Position numbers and translations under genes: made by a program. This document shows, one piece after another, positions 52,939 to 61,729 of a stretch of 64,000 bases of DNA (position 1 is the first letter of the stretch; each line of letters begins with the position of its first letter). The notes below the pieces were generated by a model. It saw only the letters and a program-made list of their open reading frames with translations, made no database searches and had not been told where the DNA came from. The stretch lies in contig NZ_UUON01000051.1 of NCBI RefSeq assembly GCF_900590885.1, positions 310,001-374,000 on the forward strand. Direction: 5' to 3'. The DNA is from Pseudomonas viridiflava. GTDB taxonomy: Bacteria > Pseudomonadota > Gammaproteobacteria > Pseudomonadales > Pseudomonadaceae.

Positions 52939-54144
52939 TTATACGGTGACGTCGACGCCGTGGCGCACGACGCGTTTATCCAGCTCGCCACCCAGCCAGT
53001 AAGCCAGGTCGGCCGGACGGTCGATCTGCCAGGCGACAAAATCGGCGACCTTGCCCACTTCCAGTGAACCATGGGTGTCGCCCATGCCCAGGGCGGTGGC
53101 CGCGTGTTGCGTGGCGCCGGCCAGGGCCTCTTCCGGGGTCATGCGGAACAGGGTGCAGGCCATGTTCAGCATCAGGCGCACCGACAAGGCCGGCGAGGTG
53201 CCGGGGTTGAGGTCGCTGGCGATGGCGATTTTCACCCCGTGCTTGCGCAGGGCGTCCATCGGCGGCAATTGGGTTTCGCGCAGAAAGTAGAACGCGCCCG
53301 GCAGCAATACGGCGACGGTGCCGGACGCGGCCATGGCAATGGCGTCGTCTTCGGTCATGAATTCCAGGTGGTCGGCCGACAGCGCGTGGTAGCGCGCGGC
53401 CAGGCTTGAGCCATGCAGCGACGACAGCTGCTCGGCGTGCAGCTTCACCGGCAGGCCAAGTTGCTGGGCGACCTTGAACACGCGCTCAACCTGCTCGGTA
53501 GAAAACGCCAGGTATTCGCAGAAAGCATCCACCGCATCCACCAGGCCTTCCGCCGCCAGCGCCGGCAGCATCTCGGTGCAGATGTGCTCGATGTAGTCGT
53601 CGGCGCGGTCCTTGTACTCCGGCGGCAGCGCGTGGGCCGCCAGGCACGTGGCGCGCACGCTGACCGGCAGCGCTTCGCCCAGGCGCCGCGCCACGCGCAG
53701 CATCTTGCGTTCGTTGGCCAGGTCCAGGCCGTAGCCGGATTTGATCTCCACCGTGGTCACGCCGTCGCGCAGCAAGCTGCGCAGGCGCTTCTCGGCGCTG
53801 GCAAACAGTTCATCTTCGCTGGCCGCGCGGGTGGCGCGCACGGTGCTGGCAATACCACCACCCTTGGCGGCGATTTCGGCATAGCTCACGCCTTCAAGGC
53901 GTTGCTCGAATTCGCCGCTGCGGTTGCCACCGAACACCGTGTGCGTGTGGCAGTCGATCAGCCCGGGGGTCACCCACGCGCCTAGCAGGTCGTGCACCTG
54001 GGCGTAGTCCGCCGCAGGCACCTGGCTGCGCGGGCCGATCCACTCGATCAACGAACCCGCCGTGACCAGCGCGGCATCCTCGATGATCGAGTACTTGCCC
54101 TGGGCCATGGTTGCGACGTGGCAGTGTTGCCAAAGCGTTTTCAT
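52939..54144 (-). CDS. hutI: Imidazolonepropionase
   Basis: Hydrolyses imidazolone propionate to N-formiminoglutamate. The 401-residue amidohydrolase-fold protein has metal ligands in DCHTHTVFGG, a central His in KLHAEQLSS, ALSADHLEF and the Asp in IASDLNPGTS. It starts 14 bases after hutH2, with a GAGGAGG-type ribosome site. Confidence 0.96.
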   Translation of the reverse strand: MKTLWQHCHVATMAQGKYSIIEDAALVTAGSLIEWIGPRSQVPAADYAQVHDLLGAWVTPGLIDCHTHTVFGGNRSGEFEQRLEGVSYAEIAAKGGGIASTVRATRAASEDELFASAEKRLRSLLRDGVTTVEIKSGYGLDLANERKMLRVARRLGEALPVSVRATCLAAHALPPEYKDRADDYIEHICTEMLPALAAEGLVDAVDAFCEYLAFSTEQVERVFKVAQQLGLPVKLHAEQLSSLHGSSLAARYHALSADHLEFMTEDDAIAMAASGTVAVLLPGAFYFLRETQLPPMDALRKHGVKIAIASDLNPGTSPALSVRLMLNMACTLFRMTPEEALAGATQHAATALGMGDTHGSLEVGKVADFVAWQIDRPADLAYWLGGELDKRVVRHGVDVTV

Positions 54145-54158
54145 CCCACCCTCCTCGG

Positions 54159-55691
54159 TTACAGGCTTGGCAGCAGCTTGGCCGGCGCCAGTTCATTCAG
54201 GCAGCGGCTGGCCAGCAGGTCAGTGGCGGCGATGATGTCCGGGGCGAAGAAGCGGTCCTTGTCGTAGAACGCCACTTTGCCGCGCAGGGTGGCGCGTGCC
54301 TGTTCCAGCTTGGGCGAGGTTTTCAGGCCTTCGCGCAGGTCCAGGCCCTGGCACGCGGCCAGCCATTCCACGGCGAGAATGCCACGGGTATTTTCAGCCA
54401 TTTCCCACAGGCGCTTGCCGGCAGCCGGGGCCATCGACACGTGGTCTTCCTGGTTGGCCGAGGTCGGCAGGCTGTCGACGCTATGGGGATGGGCCAGCGC
54501 CTTGTTCTCGCTGGCGAGCGCGGCGGCGGTGACCTGGGCGATCATGAAACCGGAGTTGACCCCGCCATTGCCCACCAGGAACGGCGGCAATTGCGACATG
54601 TGCTTGTCCATCATCAACGAGATGCGCCGCTCGCTCAGGGAGCCGATTTCGGCGATGGCCAGGGCCATGTTGTCGGCGGCCATGGCCACCGGTTCGGCGT
54701 GGAAGTTGCCGCCGGAAATCACATCACCTTCGGCGGCAAATACCAGCGGGTTATCCGACACGGCGTTGGCTTCCACCACCAGCACCTCGGCGGCCTGGCG
54801 GAACTGGGTCAGGCAGGCGCCCATGACTTGCGGCTGGCAACGCAGGGAGTACGGGTCTTGCACCTTGTCGCAGTTCTGGTGCGACTGCGACACCTGGCTG
54901 CTGTCGCCGAGCAGGTCGCGATAAGCCGCCGCCGAGTCGATCTGCCCACGCTGGCCGCGCGCCGCATGAATACGCGCGTCGAACGGCGAGCGCGAGCCGA
55001 GCACGGCTTCCACGGTCAGGCCGCCGCACACCAGCGCGCCGGCGAACAAGTCTTCACCTTCAAACAGGCCACGCAAGGCGTAGGCGGTGGATACCTGGGT
55101 GCCGTTGAGCAGCGCCAGGCCTTCTTTGGCGGCGAGGGTCAGCGGCGTGAGGCCGGCGACTTTCAGCGCCTCGGTGGCTTGCAGCCATTCGCCCTTGTAG
55201 CGCGCCTTGCCTTCGCCCAGCAGCACCAGGGACATGTGCGCCAACGGCGCCAAATCACCGGAAGCGCCAACGGAGCCTTTCAACGGAATGTGCGGGTAGA
55301 CCTCGGCGTTGATCAGCGCGATCAGCGCGTCGATCACCTGACGGCGAATCCCCGAGAAACCACGGCTCAGGCTGTTGACCTTGAGCACCATGACCAGCCG
55401 CACCAGCGCATCGCTGATCGGCTCACCGACGCCGGCGGCATGGGACAGCACCAGGGAACGCTGGAGGTTTTCCAGGTCTTCACTGGCGATGCGGGTCGAG
55501 GCCAGCAGGCCGAAACCGGTGTTGATGCCGTAGGCGGTGCGGTTCTCGGCGAGAATCTGCTCCACGCAGGCCACGCTGGCTTCGATCTGCGCCGAGGCGC
55601 TGGCATCCAGGCTGAGGGTTACCGGCTGCTGATAGATGGCCCGCAGTTGGGCGAGGCTCAGTTGGCCTGGAATCAGATTTAGCACAGTCAC
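54159..55691 (-). CDS. hutH2: Histidine ammonia-lyase, MIO-containing (functional histidase)
   Basis: Deaminates L-histidine to urocanate. GSVGASGDLAPLAH contains the Ala-Ser-Gly that cyclises to the MIO electrophile (Ser144 with the chosen start). The other active-site residues are also present: Tyr in AYGINTGFG, His in SHAAGVG, Asn in LNGTQ, Gln/Tyr/Arg in QDPYSLRCQPQ, Phe in GGNFHAEP and Glu in NQEDHVSM. I chose GTG 55691 (MTVLNLIPGQL, 510 residues): AAGGAG is 7 bases before it but only 1 base before the ATG at 55697, and P. putida histidase starts at the equivalent place. Symbol follows the P. fluorescens SBW25 naming as I remember it. Confidence 0.94.
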   Translation of the reverse strand: MTVLNLIPGQLSLAQLRAIYQQPVTLSLDASASAQIEASVACVEQILAENRTAYGINTGFGLLASTRIASEDLENLQRSLVLSHAAGVGEPISDALVRLVMVLKVNSLSRGFSGIRRQVIDALIALINAEVYPHIPLKGSVGASGDLAPLAHMSLVLLGEGKARYKGEWLQATEALKVAGLTPLTLAAKEGLALLNGTQVSTAYALRGLFEGEDLFAGALVCGGLTVEAVLGSRSPFDARIHAARGQRGQIDSAAAYRDLLGDSSQVSQSHQNCDKVQDPYSLRCQPQVMGACLTQFRQAAEVLVVEANAVSDNPLVFAAEGDVISGGNFHAEPVAMAADNMALAIAEIGSLSERRISLMMDKHMSQLPPFLVGNGGVNSGFMIAQVTAAALASENKALAHPHSVDSLPTSANQEDHVSMAPAAGKRLWEMAENTRGILAVEWLAACQGLDLREGLKTSPKLEQARATLRGKVAFYDKDRFFAPDIIAATDLLASRCLNELAPAKLLPSL

Positions 55692-55711
55692 GTTCATGCT
55701 CCTTTGAATTA

Positions 55712-57235
55712 TTAGTGCAAATGGGGGATGGCTGAGTGCAGCAAAGCAGTGTCCTTGAGCAACGCGGCGGCGCTCGCAATGTCGGGTGCCAGCCAGCGGT
55801 CCTGTTCATACGCGGGGACCACTTCACGCAGCAGTCGCCAGGCTTTTTCGGTACCGGCGCCGAAGCGCTGCGCCTTCAAGAATTCAAATGCCTGGGCCGC
55901 CAGCAGGTACTCGATGGCGAGAATCTGCGTGACGTTGGCCAGCAACTGATGAAGCTTGAGCGCGGCGTTGGTGCCCATGCTCAGGTGGTCTTCCTGCAGG
56001 CCCGAGGTGACGAAATTGTCGAGCACCGCCGGTTGCGCCAGTTGGCGGTTTTGCCCACACAGCGAGGCGGCGACGTACTGCACGATCATCATCCCGGAGT
56101 TGACCCCGGGGTTGCTCACCAGGAACGCGGGCAAGCCGCTGACGTGCGGGTTGATCAGGCGGTCCAGGCGGCGCTCGGCCACCGAGCCGATTTCGGCCAT
56201 GGCGATGGCGAGCATGTCGGCGGCCAGCGCCACGGACTGCCCGTGCGGGTTGGCCTGGGACACCACGCGGTAGTGGTCCGGCGTGCCGAGCACCAGCGGG
56301 TTGTCGGTGGCGCTGTTGAGTTCGGTTTCGATCTGGCGTGTGGCGTGTTCCACCTGGTCGCGCGCCGCGCCGTGGATCTGCGGGATCGAGCGGATGCTCA
56401 AGGCGTCCTGGGTGCGGATGCCTTTGCTGCTGGCGATCACTTCACTGCCGTCGAGCAATGCGCGCAAGTTGATGCCCACGTGCTGCATGCCCGGGTGCGG
56501 TTTGAGGGCGATGATGGTTTCGTCGAAGGCGTCGATCTGGCCACGCTGGGCCTCGAAACTCATGGCGCCGATCACGTCGGCCCATTGCAGCAAGTGGTGG
56601 GCATCGGCCAGGGCCAGGCAGCTCAGGCCGGTCATGCACGGCGTGCCGTTGACCAGGCACAGGCCGTCCTTGGCGCCTAGTACCACGGGCTGCAAACCTT
56701 CTTCGCTCAGGGCCTGTTGTGCCGGCACAATCTGGCCGCGATAGCTGACGTTGCCGACGCCCAGCAGCGCCACGCCGACGTGGGCCATATGGGTCAGGTA
56801 ACCCACCGAACCCTGGGACGGCACTTGCGGCGTGATGCCGTGGTTGAGCAGCGCCAGCAACGCGTGCACCACCTGCGGGTGCAGGCCGGATTTGCCGTGG
56901 CTGTAGTTGATGATGGCGGCGCAGATGATCGCGCGGGTCTGCTCGTCGCTCAGCACCGGGCCGACGCCGCAGGCGTGGCTCAGCAGGGTATTGCGCGACA
57001 GCTGGCTGAGTTGCTCGCCCGCAAGCGACACATTGCACAGCGCGCCCAGGCCGGTGTTTACGCCATAGGCGCGTTCGCCGCTGGTGACGATGCGCTGCAC
57101 GATGGCTTGGGCATTGTCGATGCGTGCCCAGGCGTGGCCGGAGAGTTCGAGCACGGCGCTGTGGCGGGCGACGGCGACTACGTCCTGCCAGCGCATTGGG
57201 GTGTCGGCGATGGTGATTTTTGTTGCCTGGGACAT
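55712..57235 (-). CDS. hutH1: Histidine ammonia-lyase paralogue lacking the MIO tripeptide
   Basis: Aromatic amino acid lyase fold, 507 residues, about one-third identical by eye to the neighbouring histidase. Where the histidase has GSVGASGDLAPLAHM this protein has GSVG-YLTHMAHV, an exact loss of Ala-Ser-Gly, so no MIO cofactor can form. The catalytic Tyr of QDPYSLR is Leu in QDALSIR. Other residues are retained: Tyr in AYGVNTGLG, His in SHACGVG, Asn in VNGTP, Arg in SIRSIPQ and Glu in QEDHLSM. The frame is intact and well placed, so this is a divergent enzyme rather than a wreck. ATG 57235 is chosen over 57241 for ribosome-site spacing. See findings for a proposed role with betaine substrates. 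Confidence 0.88.
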   Translation of the reverse strand: MSQATKITIADTPMRWQDVVAVARHSAVLELSGHAWARIDNAQAIVQRIVTSGERAYGVNTGLGALCNVSLAGEQLSQLSRNTLLSHACGVGPVLSDEQTRAIICAAIINYSHGKSGLHPQVVHALLALLNHGITPQVPSQGSVGYLTHMAHVGVALLGVGNVSYRGQIVPAQQALSEEGLQPVVLGAKDGLCLVNGTPCMTGLSCLALADAHHLLQWADVIGAMSFEAQRGQIDAFDETIIALKPHPGMQHVGINLRALLDGSEVIASSKGIRTQDALSIRSIPQIHGAARDQVEHATRQIETELNSATDNPLVLGTPDHYRVVSQANPHGQSVALAADMLAIAMAEIGSVAERRLDRLINPHVSGLPAFLVSNPGVNSGMMIVQYVAASLCGQNRQLAQPAVLDNFVTSGLQEDHLSMGTNAALKLHQLLANVTQILAIEYLLAAQAFEFLKAQRFGAGTEKAWRLLREVVPAYEQDRWLAPDIASAAALLKDTALLHSAIPHLH

Positions 57236-57276
57236 CTTCATACCTTCTTTAATTCTTGGGCAGCTTCACTGGCCCT

Positions 57277-57348
57277 ATCGGGGGCAAGCCCCCTCCCACA
57301 TTTTGATCTGTGAATACATTCAAGTGTGGGAGGGGGCTTGCCCCCGAT
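57277..57348. repeat. REP pair inside the hut operon
   Basis: ATCGGGGGCAAGCCCCCTCCCACA and TGTGGGAGGGGGCTTGCCCCCGAT in tail-to-tail order, between hutV and hutH1. It fills most of the 121-base gap. Confidence 0.9.
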
Positions 57349-57356
57349 GAGGCCCG

Positions 57357-58181
57357 TCAGACCACCGCCGCCCGCCGCTGAACAAACCGGTCCACATACT
57401 CATCCGCCGGCGAATGCAGGATCTCCCGCGGCGTGCCGACCTGGATCAGCTTGCCGTCCTTGAGGATCGCAATGCGGTTGCCGATGCGCACGGCCTCGTC
57501 GAGGTCGTGGGTGATGAACACGATGGTCTTGTGCAGCGTCTTTTGCAGCTCCAGCAACTGGTCCTGCATCTCGGCGCGGATCAGCGGGTCGAGGGCGCTG
57601 AAGGCTTCGTCCATCAGGATGATGTCGGTGTCGGCGGCCAGGGCGCGGGCCAGGCCCACGCGCTGGCGCATGCCACCGGAAAGCTGGTGCGGGTATTTGT
57701 TTTCGTAGCCCTTGAGGCCCACGGTTTCGATCCAGTGCAGCGCGCGTTCGGCGCACACCTGCTTGGTTTCGCCACGCACCTTGAGGCCGTAGGCGACGTT
57801 GTCGAGCACGCTCTTGTGGGGCAACAGGCCGAAGCTCTGGAACACCATGCTGATCTTGTGCCGACGGAATTGGCGCAGGGCTTCCATGTCCAGTTGCAGG
57901 ATGTCTTCGCCGTCCACCAGGATCGCGCCGCTGGTGGGGTCGATCAGGCGGTTGAAGTGGCGCACCAGCGTGGATTTGCCCGAGCCCGAGAGGCCCATGA
58001 TCACGAAAATTTCGCCAGTGCCGATGCTCAGGGACAGATCGTTCACGCCGACCACGCAGCCGGTTTCGGCCAGCACCTGGTCCTTGGTCTTGCCCTGGCC
58101 GACCATGGCCAACGCGTCCTTGGAACGCGCGCCAAAAATCTTGAAGACGTTTTTAACTTCGATTTTGCTGACAGTAGTCAT
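57357..58181 (-). CDS. hutV: Histidine/betaine-type ABC transporter ATP-binding subunit
   Basis: ProV/OpuA-family ATPase of 274 residues: Walker A GLSGSGKST, Q-loop FQSFGLLPH, signature LSGGMRQRVGLARAL, Walker B IILMDEAFSALDP, and ITHDLDEAVRIG. The C-terminal CBS osmosensor domains of ProV are missing, as expected for a catabolic transporter. It has the family's N-terminal extension (VFKIFG, LAMVGQGKTKDQVLAETG). Four-base overlap with hutW. Confidence 0.93.
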   Translation of the reverse strand: MTTVSKIEVKNVFKIFGARSKDALAMVGQGKTKDQVLAETGCVVGVNDLSLSIGTGEIFVIMGLSGSGKSTLVRHFNRLIDPTSGAILVDGEDILQLDMEALRQFRRHKISMVFQSFGLLPHKSVLDNVAYGLKVRGETKQVCAERALHWIETVGLKGYENKYPHQLSGGMRQRVGLARALAADTDIILMDEAFSALDPLIRAEMQDQLLELQKTLHKTIVFITHDLDEAVRIGNRIAILKDGKLIQVGTPREILHSPADEYVDRFVQRRAAVV

Positions 58182-59029
58182 TTGCTCGCCTCATGCCGTG
58201 GACGACCATAGGCCTGGGTTATGCGGTCGATGACCACTGCGAGAATCACGATCGCCAACCCGGCTTCCAGGCCTCGGCCGACGTTGAGGGTCTGGATACC
58301 AACGAGCACGTCTTCACCCAGGCCACGGGCACCGATCATCGAGGCGATCACCACCATCGACAGCGCCATCATGGTGGTCTGGTTGATGCCAGCCATGATG
58401 CTCGGCAGCGCCAGCGGCAGTTGCACACCGAACAGTTGCTGCCAGCGGTTGGCGCCAAAGGCGTTGATGGCTTCCATGACTTCGCCGTCGACCTGGCGAA
58501 TGCCCAGGTCTGTGAGACGAATCAGCGGCGGCGCGGCGTAGATCACCGTGGCGAAAATCGCCGGGACCTTGCCCAGGCCGAACAGCATCAGCACCGGAAT
58601 CAGGTACACGAAGCTGGGCATGGTTTGCATGATGTCGAGCAGCGGCATCAGCACCGAGCGCAGGCGATTGCTGCGGGCCGAGAGGATGCCCAGGGGAATG
58701 CCGATGAGCACCGAGATCACCGTGGCGACCATCATCAGCGCCAGGGTTTGCATCAGCTTGTCCCACAAGCCAACCGCACCGACGAGGAACAACAGACCGA
58801 CGATCACTGCCGTGGTCACGACTTTGCGGGTGGCGTGCCAGGCAACGCCGCCGACGATGGCCAGCATCAGCCACCAGGGCGCCGCGCGCAGCAACCCTTC
58901 CAGGTTGACGATGGCCCACAACAGGGTGTCGGAGATGTGCCGGAACACATCCCCGTAGTTGGTGACCAGCGAATCCACCCAACCGTTGACCCAGTCGGCA
59001 ATGGAAAACGTAAAACTCTCAGGAAACAT
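58178..59029 (-). CDS. hutW: Histidine/betaine-type ABC transporter permease
   Basis: ProW-type permease of 283 residues with a long N-terminal tail, about six membrane helices and the EAA-type loop (EAINAFGANRWQQLFGVQLPLALPSIMAGINQTTMMAL). It forms the membrane channel with HutV and is fed by HutX. 72 bases separate it from hutX. Confidence 0.93.
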   Translation of the reverse strand: MFPESFTFSIADWVNGWVDSLVTNYGDVFRHISDTLLWAIVNLEGLLRAAPWWLMLAIVGGVAWHATRKVVTTAVIVGLLFLVGAVGLWDKLMQTLALMMVATVISVLIGIPLGILSARSNRLRSVLMPLLDIMQTMPSFVYLIPVLMLFGLGKVPAIFATVIYAAPPLIRLTDLGIRQVDGEVMEAINAFGANRWQQLFGVQLPLALPSIMAGINQTTMMALSMVVIASMIGARGLGEDVLVGIQTLNVGRGLEAGLAIVILAVVIDRITQAYGRPRHEASK

Positions 59030-59101
59030 AGCGTGCTCTCGATCCAGTGGGTTGAGGCCAGGCGCCCGGCTAGCCCCAAAGGGTAGCCGGGCACACTTGA
59101 C

Positions 59102-60067
59102 CTACAAGGCCGCGTCGATTTTCTTGGCTGCGTCTGCGCTCACCCAGGCGTGCCAGACTTCAGGATGTTCCTTGAGGAAAATTTTCGCCAGCTTCGGCGA
59201 CTCAATTCGCTCCTTGGCCATGCGGCCCAGGTTCTGGTTCAGCAGGTCGATGGGCAGGTTGACCTTTTCCAGCATGGCCACCAGCTCCGGCGCTTGCTCG
59301 TGGAAGGTCTTGGACAGACCCACCTTGATGCTCACGCTTTTATCCACGCCGGGTTTTTCTTCCAGCTTGACCAGATCGACCTGGCCCATCAGCGGGGTCG
59401 GCGACCAGTAGTAGAACAGGATCGGCTCGCCGCGCTTGTAGCTCGACAGCACCGCCGCATCCAGCGCCGGGCCGGTGCCTGGGCGGAAGTTGGTGTAGGT
59501 GCTTTCCAGGCCGTAGCTTTTCAGCATTTCGCTGTTGTCCAGCTCGCAGGTCCAGCCGGCCGGGCAGTTGTAGAAACGGCCCTTGGACGGTTCTTCCTGG
59601 TCCTTGAACACCGCGGCGTACTTGGCCAGGTCGGCGATGGTTTTCAGGTCCGGGGCCTTGGGTTCCAGCTTGCGCTTGGCGTCGCCTTCGATCACATAAC
59701 GCGGCACGTACCAGCCCTCGATCGCGCCAACAACCGGCGCGCCGACGCCGACGACTTTGCCGGCCTTCTCGGCCTTGTTCCAGACTTCGCTGCGGCCTAC
59801 CCATTCTTCGGCAAACACTTGGATGTCGTTGCTGCTCAGGGCGTTTTCCATGGTGATGGAGTTGCCCGGCAGGCTGTCGGTTTTGCAGTCGTAGCCTTTT
59901 TCCAGCACGGTTTGCAGGATGTCGGTGAGCAACATGCCGCTTTCCCAGTTCAAGCCTGCGAATTTCACCGGTTTGCCAGACTCGCACCAACCTGCCGCCT
60001 GGGCGCCAGCACTGGCCAATACGCCCGCAGAGAGCAAGGTGGCCATCAGGGTCTTATGCATTTTCAT
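59102..60067 (-). CDS. hutX: Histidine/betaine-type ABC transporter binding protein
   Basis: Periplasmic OpuAC-family binding protein, 321 residues. Signal peptide MKMHKTLMATLLSAGVLASAGAQA precedes KFAGLNWESGMLLTDILQTVLEKGY. Conserved aromatic-rich stretches are EEWVGRSEVW, IEGWYVPRYV and FYYWSPTPLMGQ. The ATG at 60067 is preceded by GGGAG. HutXWV is reported as a high-affinity histidine transporter in P. fluorescens, although the family as a whole binds quaternary ammonium compounds. Confidence 0.92.
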   Translation of the reverse strand: MKMHKTLMATLLSAGVLASAGAQAAGWCESGKPVKFAGLNWESGMLLTDILQTVLEKGYDCKTDSLPGNSITMENALSSNDIQVFAEEWVGRSEVWNKAEKAGKVVGVGAPVVGAIEGWYVPRYVIEGDAKRKLEPKAPDLKTIADLAKYAAVFKDQEEPSKGRFYNCPAGWTCELDNSEMLKSYGLESTYTNFRPGTGPALDAAVLSSYKRGEPILFYYWSPTPLMGQVDLVKLEEKPGVDKSVSIKVGLSKTFHEQAPELVAMLEKVNLPIDLLNQNLGRMAKERIESPKLAKIFLKEHPEVWHAWVSADAAKKIDAAL

Positions 60068-60136
60068 TGTTGTGACGCTCCCAATCTTGAAATGGATTAC
60101 GGCAGTCAGTAGGCATCCTGCCCTGTCCACGTCCCA

Positions 60137-61585
60137 TCAGGCCTGTGCAGCCAGCCCGTTTGTTGTCGTCAGTGCAACGCCCTGCTCTGGCGGCAGGATC
60201 AGGTGTTCAGGGTGTGTGCGCGGCCATGTTTTCGCGGCCCAGTAGTACAGCGCGGCGGGCAGCACCAGGCCGATGATCCAGGAAATATCCACATCGCCGA
60301 GGGCCGCCACCAGGGGGCCGGTGTAGAACTTGGTGGAGATGAACGGCAACTGCACCAGCACGCCGAACACATACACGCTGATACCCACCGGGTTCCAACG
60401 GCCGTAGCGGCCGTTCGGGTTGGCCAGCGCCGGTACGTCATAGCGATCGCGGGTGATGCAGTAGTAGTCGACCAGGTTGATCGCGCTCCAGGGCGTGAAA
60501 AACGCCAGCAGGAACAGGATGAAGGACTTGAACGCACCCAGGAACGAGTGCTGGCCGAGCAAGGCGATCAGGGTCGCCGTGCCGACAATCACCAGCACAA
60601 ACACCAGGCGTTGAATGCGCGTGACTTCCAGGCGACCGCGAAAGCCGCTGATGATGGTGGCGATGCACATGAAGCTGCCGTAGGAGTTGAGCGTGGAGAT
60701 GGTTACCTTGCCGAACGCAATGCTGAAATACAGCAGCGCCGCCGTAGCCCCCGTACCGCCCAGGCCGACGATGTAAGCCACTTCGTGACCGGCAAATTGC
60801 CCGTTGGACATGGCCGCCGCGAACACGCCGAGAATCATCGCCACCTGCGCGCCCACCACCGAACCCGCACCGGCGGCGAGGAAAGTTTTCACCGAAGATG
60901 TCGTGCTCGGCAGGTAGCGCGAGTAGTCCGCCACGTAAGGGCCGAAGGCGATCTGCCAGGACGCCGCGAGCGACACCGCCAGCAGGAAGCTGCTCCAGCT
61001 GAAGTGGCGAATTTGCAGGAGTGCACCGACGTCGGCCTGGCCCATCAAACGGCTGAACAGGTAGACGAAGGCAATCACGCCAATGACGCTGGCAACACGG
61101 CCGATGAAGTGGATCACCCGGTACCCCAACACCGTGACCAGCACGATGACGCTGGCGAAGAGCAGGATGCCGACACTGTCGCTGACCCCAAACAACTGGC
61201 CCAGCGCCTGGCCGGACAGCACCGTGCCGGTGGCGGTGAAGCCCAGGTACATCAGGCACACCAGCACGATCGGAATCGCCGCGCCGTATACACCGAACTG
61301 CACCCGGCTGGAGATCATCTGCGGCAGGCCCAGCTTGGGCCCTTGCGCCGCGTGCAATGCCATCACACCACCGCCGATCAATTGGCCGATCAACAGACCG
61401 ATCAACGACCAGAACACATCACCGCCCAGCACCACGGCCAGAGCCCCGGTGACAATGGCAGTGATCTGCAGGTTGGCACCCAGCCACAGGGTGAACTGGC
61501 TCAATAGACGACCGTGTCTTTCCGCTTCCGGGATGTAGTCGATCGAACGTTTCTCGATCAACGGAGTGGTGTCGTTTGCAGCCAT
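60137..61585 (-). CDS. hutT: NCS1-family permease, likely urocanate transporter
   Basis: Nucleobase:cation symporter-1 (CodB-like) protein of 482 residues with about 12 membrane helices. NCS1 signatures are seen in LWLGANLQITAIVTGALAVVLGGD, GPKLGLPQMISSRVQFG, QIAFGPYVADYSRYLP and FFTPWSAINLVDYY. In SBW25 the homologous gene between hutU and hutX encodes the urocanate-specific HutTu; this assignment is by position and family. The 69 bases to hutX hold only the hutX leader. Confidence 0.88.
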   Translation of the reverse strand: MAANDTTPLIEKRSIDYIPEAERHGRLLSQFTLWLGANLQITAIVTGALAVVLGGDVFWSLIGLLIGQLIGGGVMALHAAQGPKLGLPQMISSRVQFGVYGAAIPIVLVCLMYLGFTATGTVLSGQALGQLFGVSDSVGILLFASVIVLVTVLGYRVIHFIGRVASVIGVIAFVYLFSRLMGQADVGALLQIRHFSWSSFLLAVSLAASWQIAFGPYVADYSRYLPSTTSSVKTFLAAGAGSVVGAQVAMILGVFAAAMSNGQFAGHEVAYIVGLGGTGATAALLYFSIAFGKVTISTLNSYGSFMCIATIISGFRGRLEVTRIQRLVFVLVIVGTATLIALLGQHSFLGAFKSFILFLLAFFTPWSAINLVDYYCITRDRYDVPALANPNGRYGRWNPVGISVYVFGVLVQLPFISTKFYTGPLVAALGDVDISWIIGLVLPAALYYWAAKTWPRTHPEHLILPPEQGVALTTTNGLAAQA

Positions 61586-61632
61586 GGGTGTTCAACCTCT
61601 GATGGATTGTTTACAGGTTCATCGCAGATTCA

Positions 61633-61725
61633 GTGTGGGAGGGGGCTTGCCCCCGATAGCGCCGGATCAGTTAGCACTTCTGGTGGCTGACCCACCGCAA
61701 TCGGGGGCTTGCCCCCTCCCACATT
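61633..61725. repeat. REP pair between hutU and hutT, second arm with flipped centre
   Basis: The first arm is the common GTGGGAGGGGGCTTGCCCCCGAT. The second reads ATCGGGGGCTTGCCCCCTCCCACAT, with CTTG at the centre where mirrored arms elsewhere have CAAG. It lies inside the hut operon. Confidence 0.88.
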
Positions 61726-61729
61726 GGTT

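Noticed and set aside
55712..57235. hutH1 considered as a pseudogene
   Set aside because: Full length, no stops or frameshifts, conserved pocket residues and normal codon use; loss of MIO is better read as changed function.
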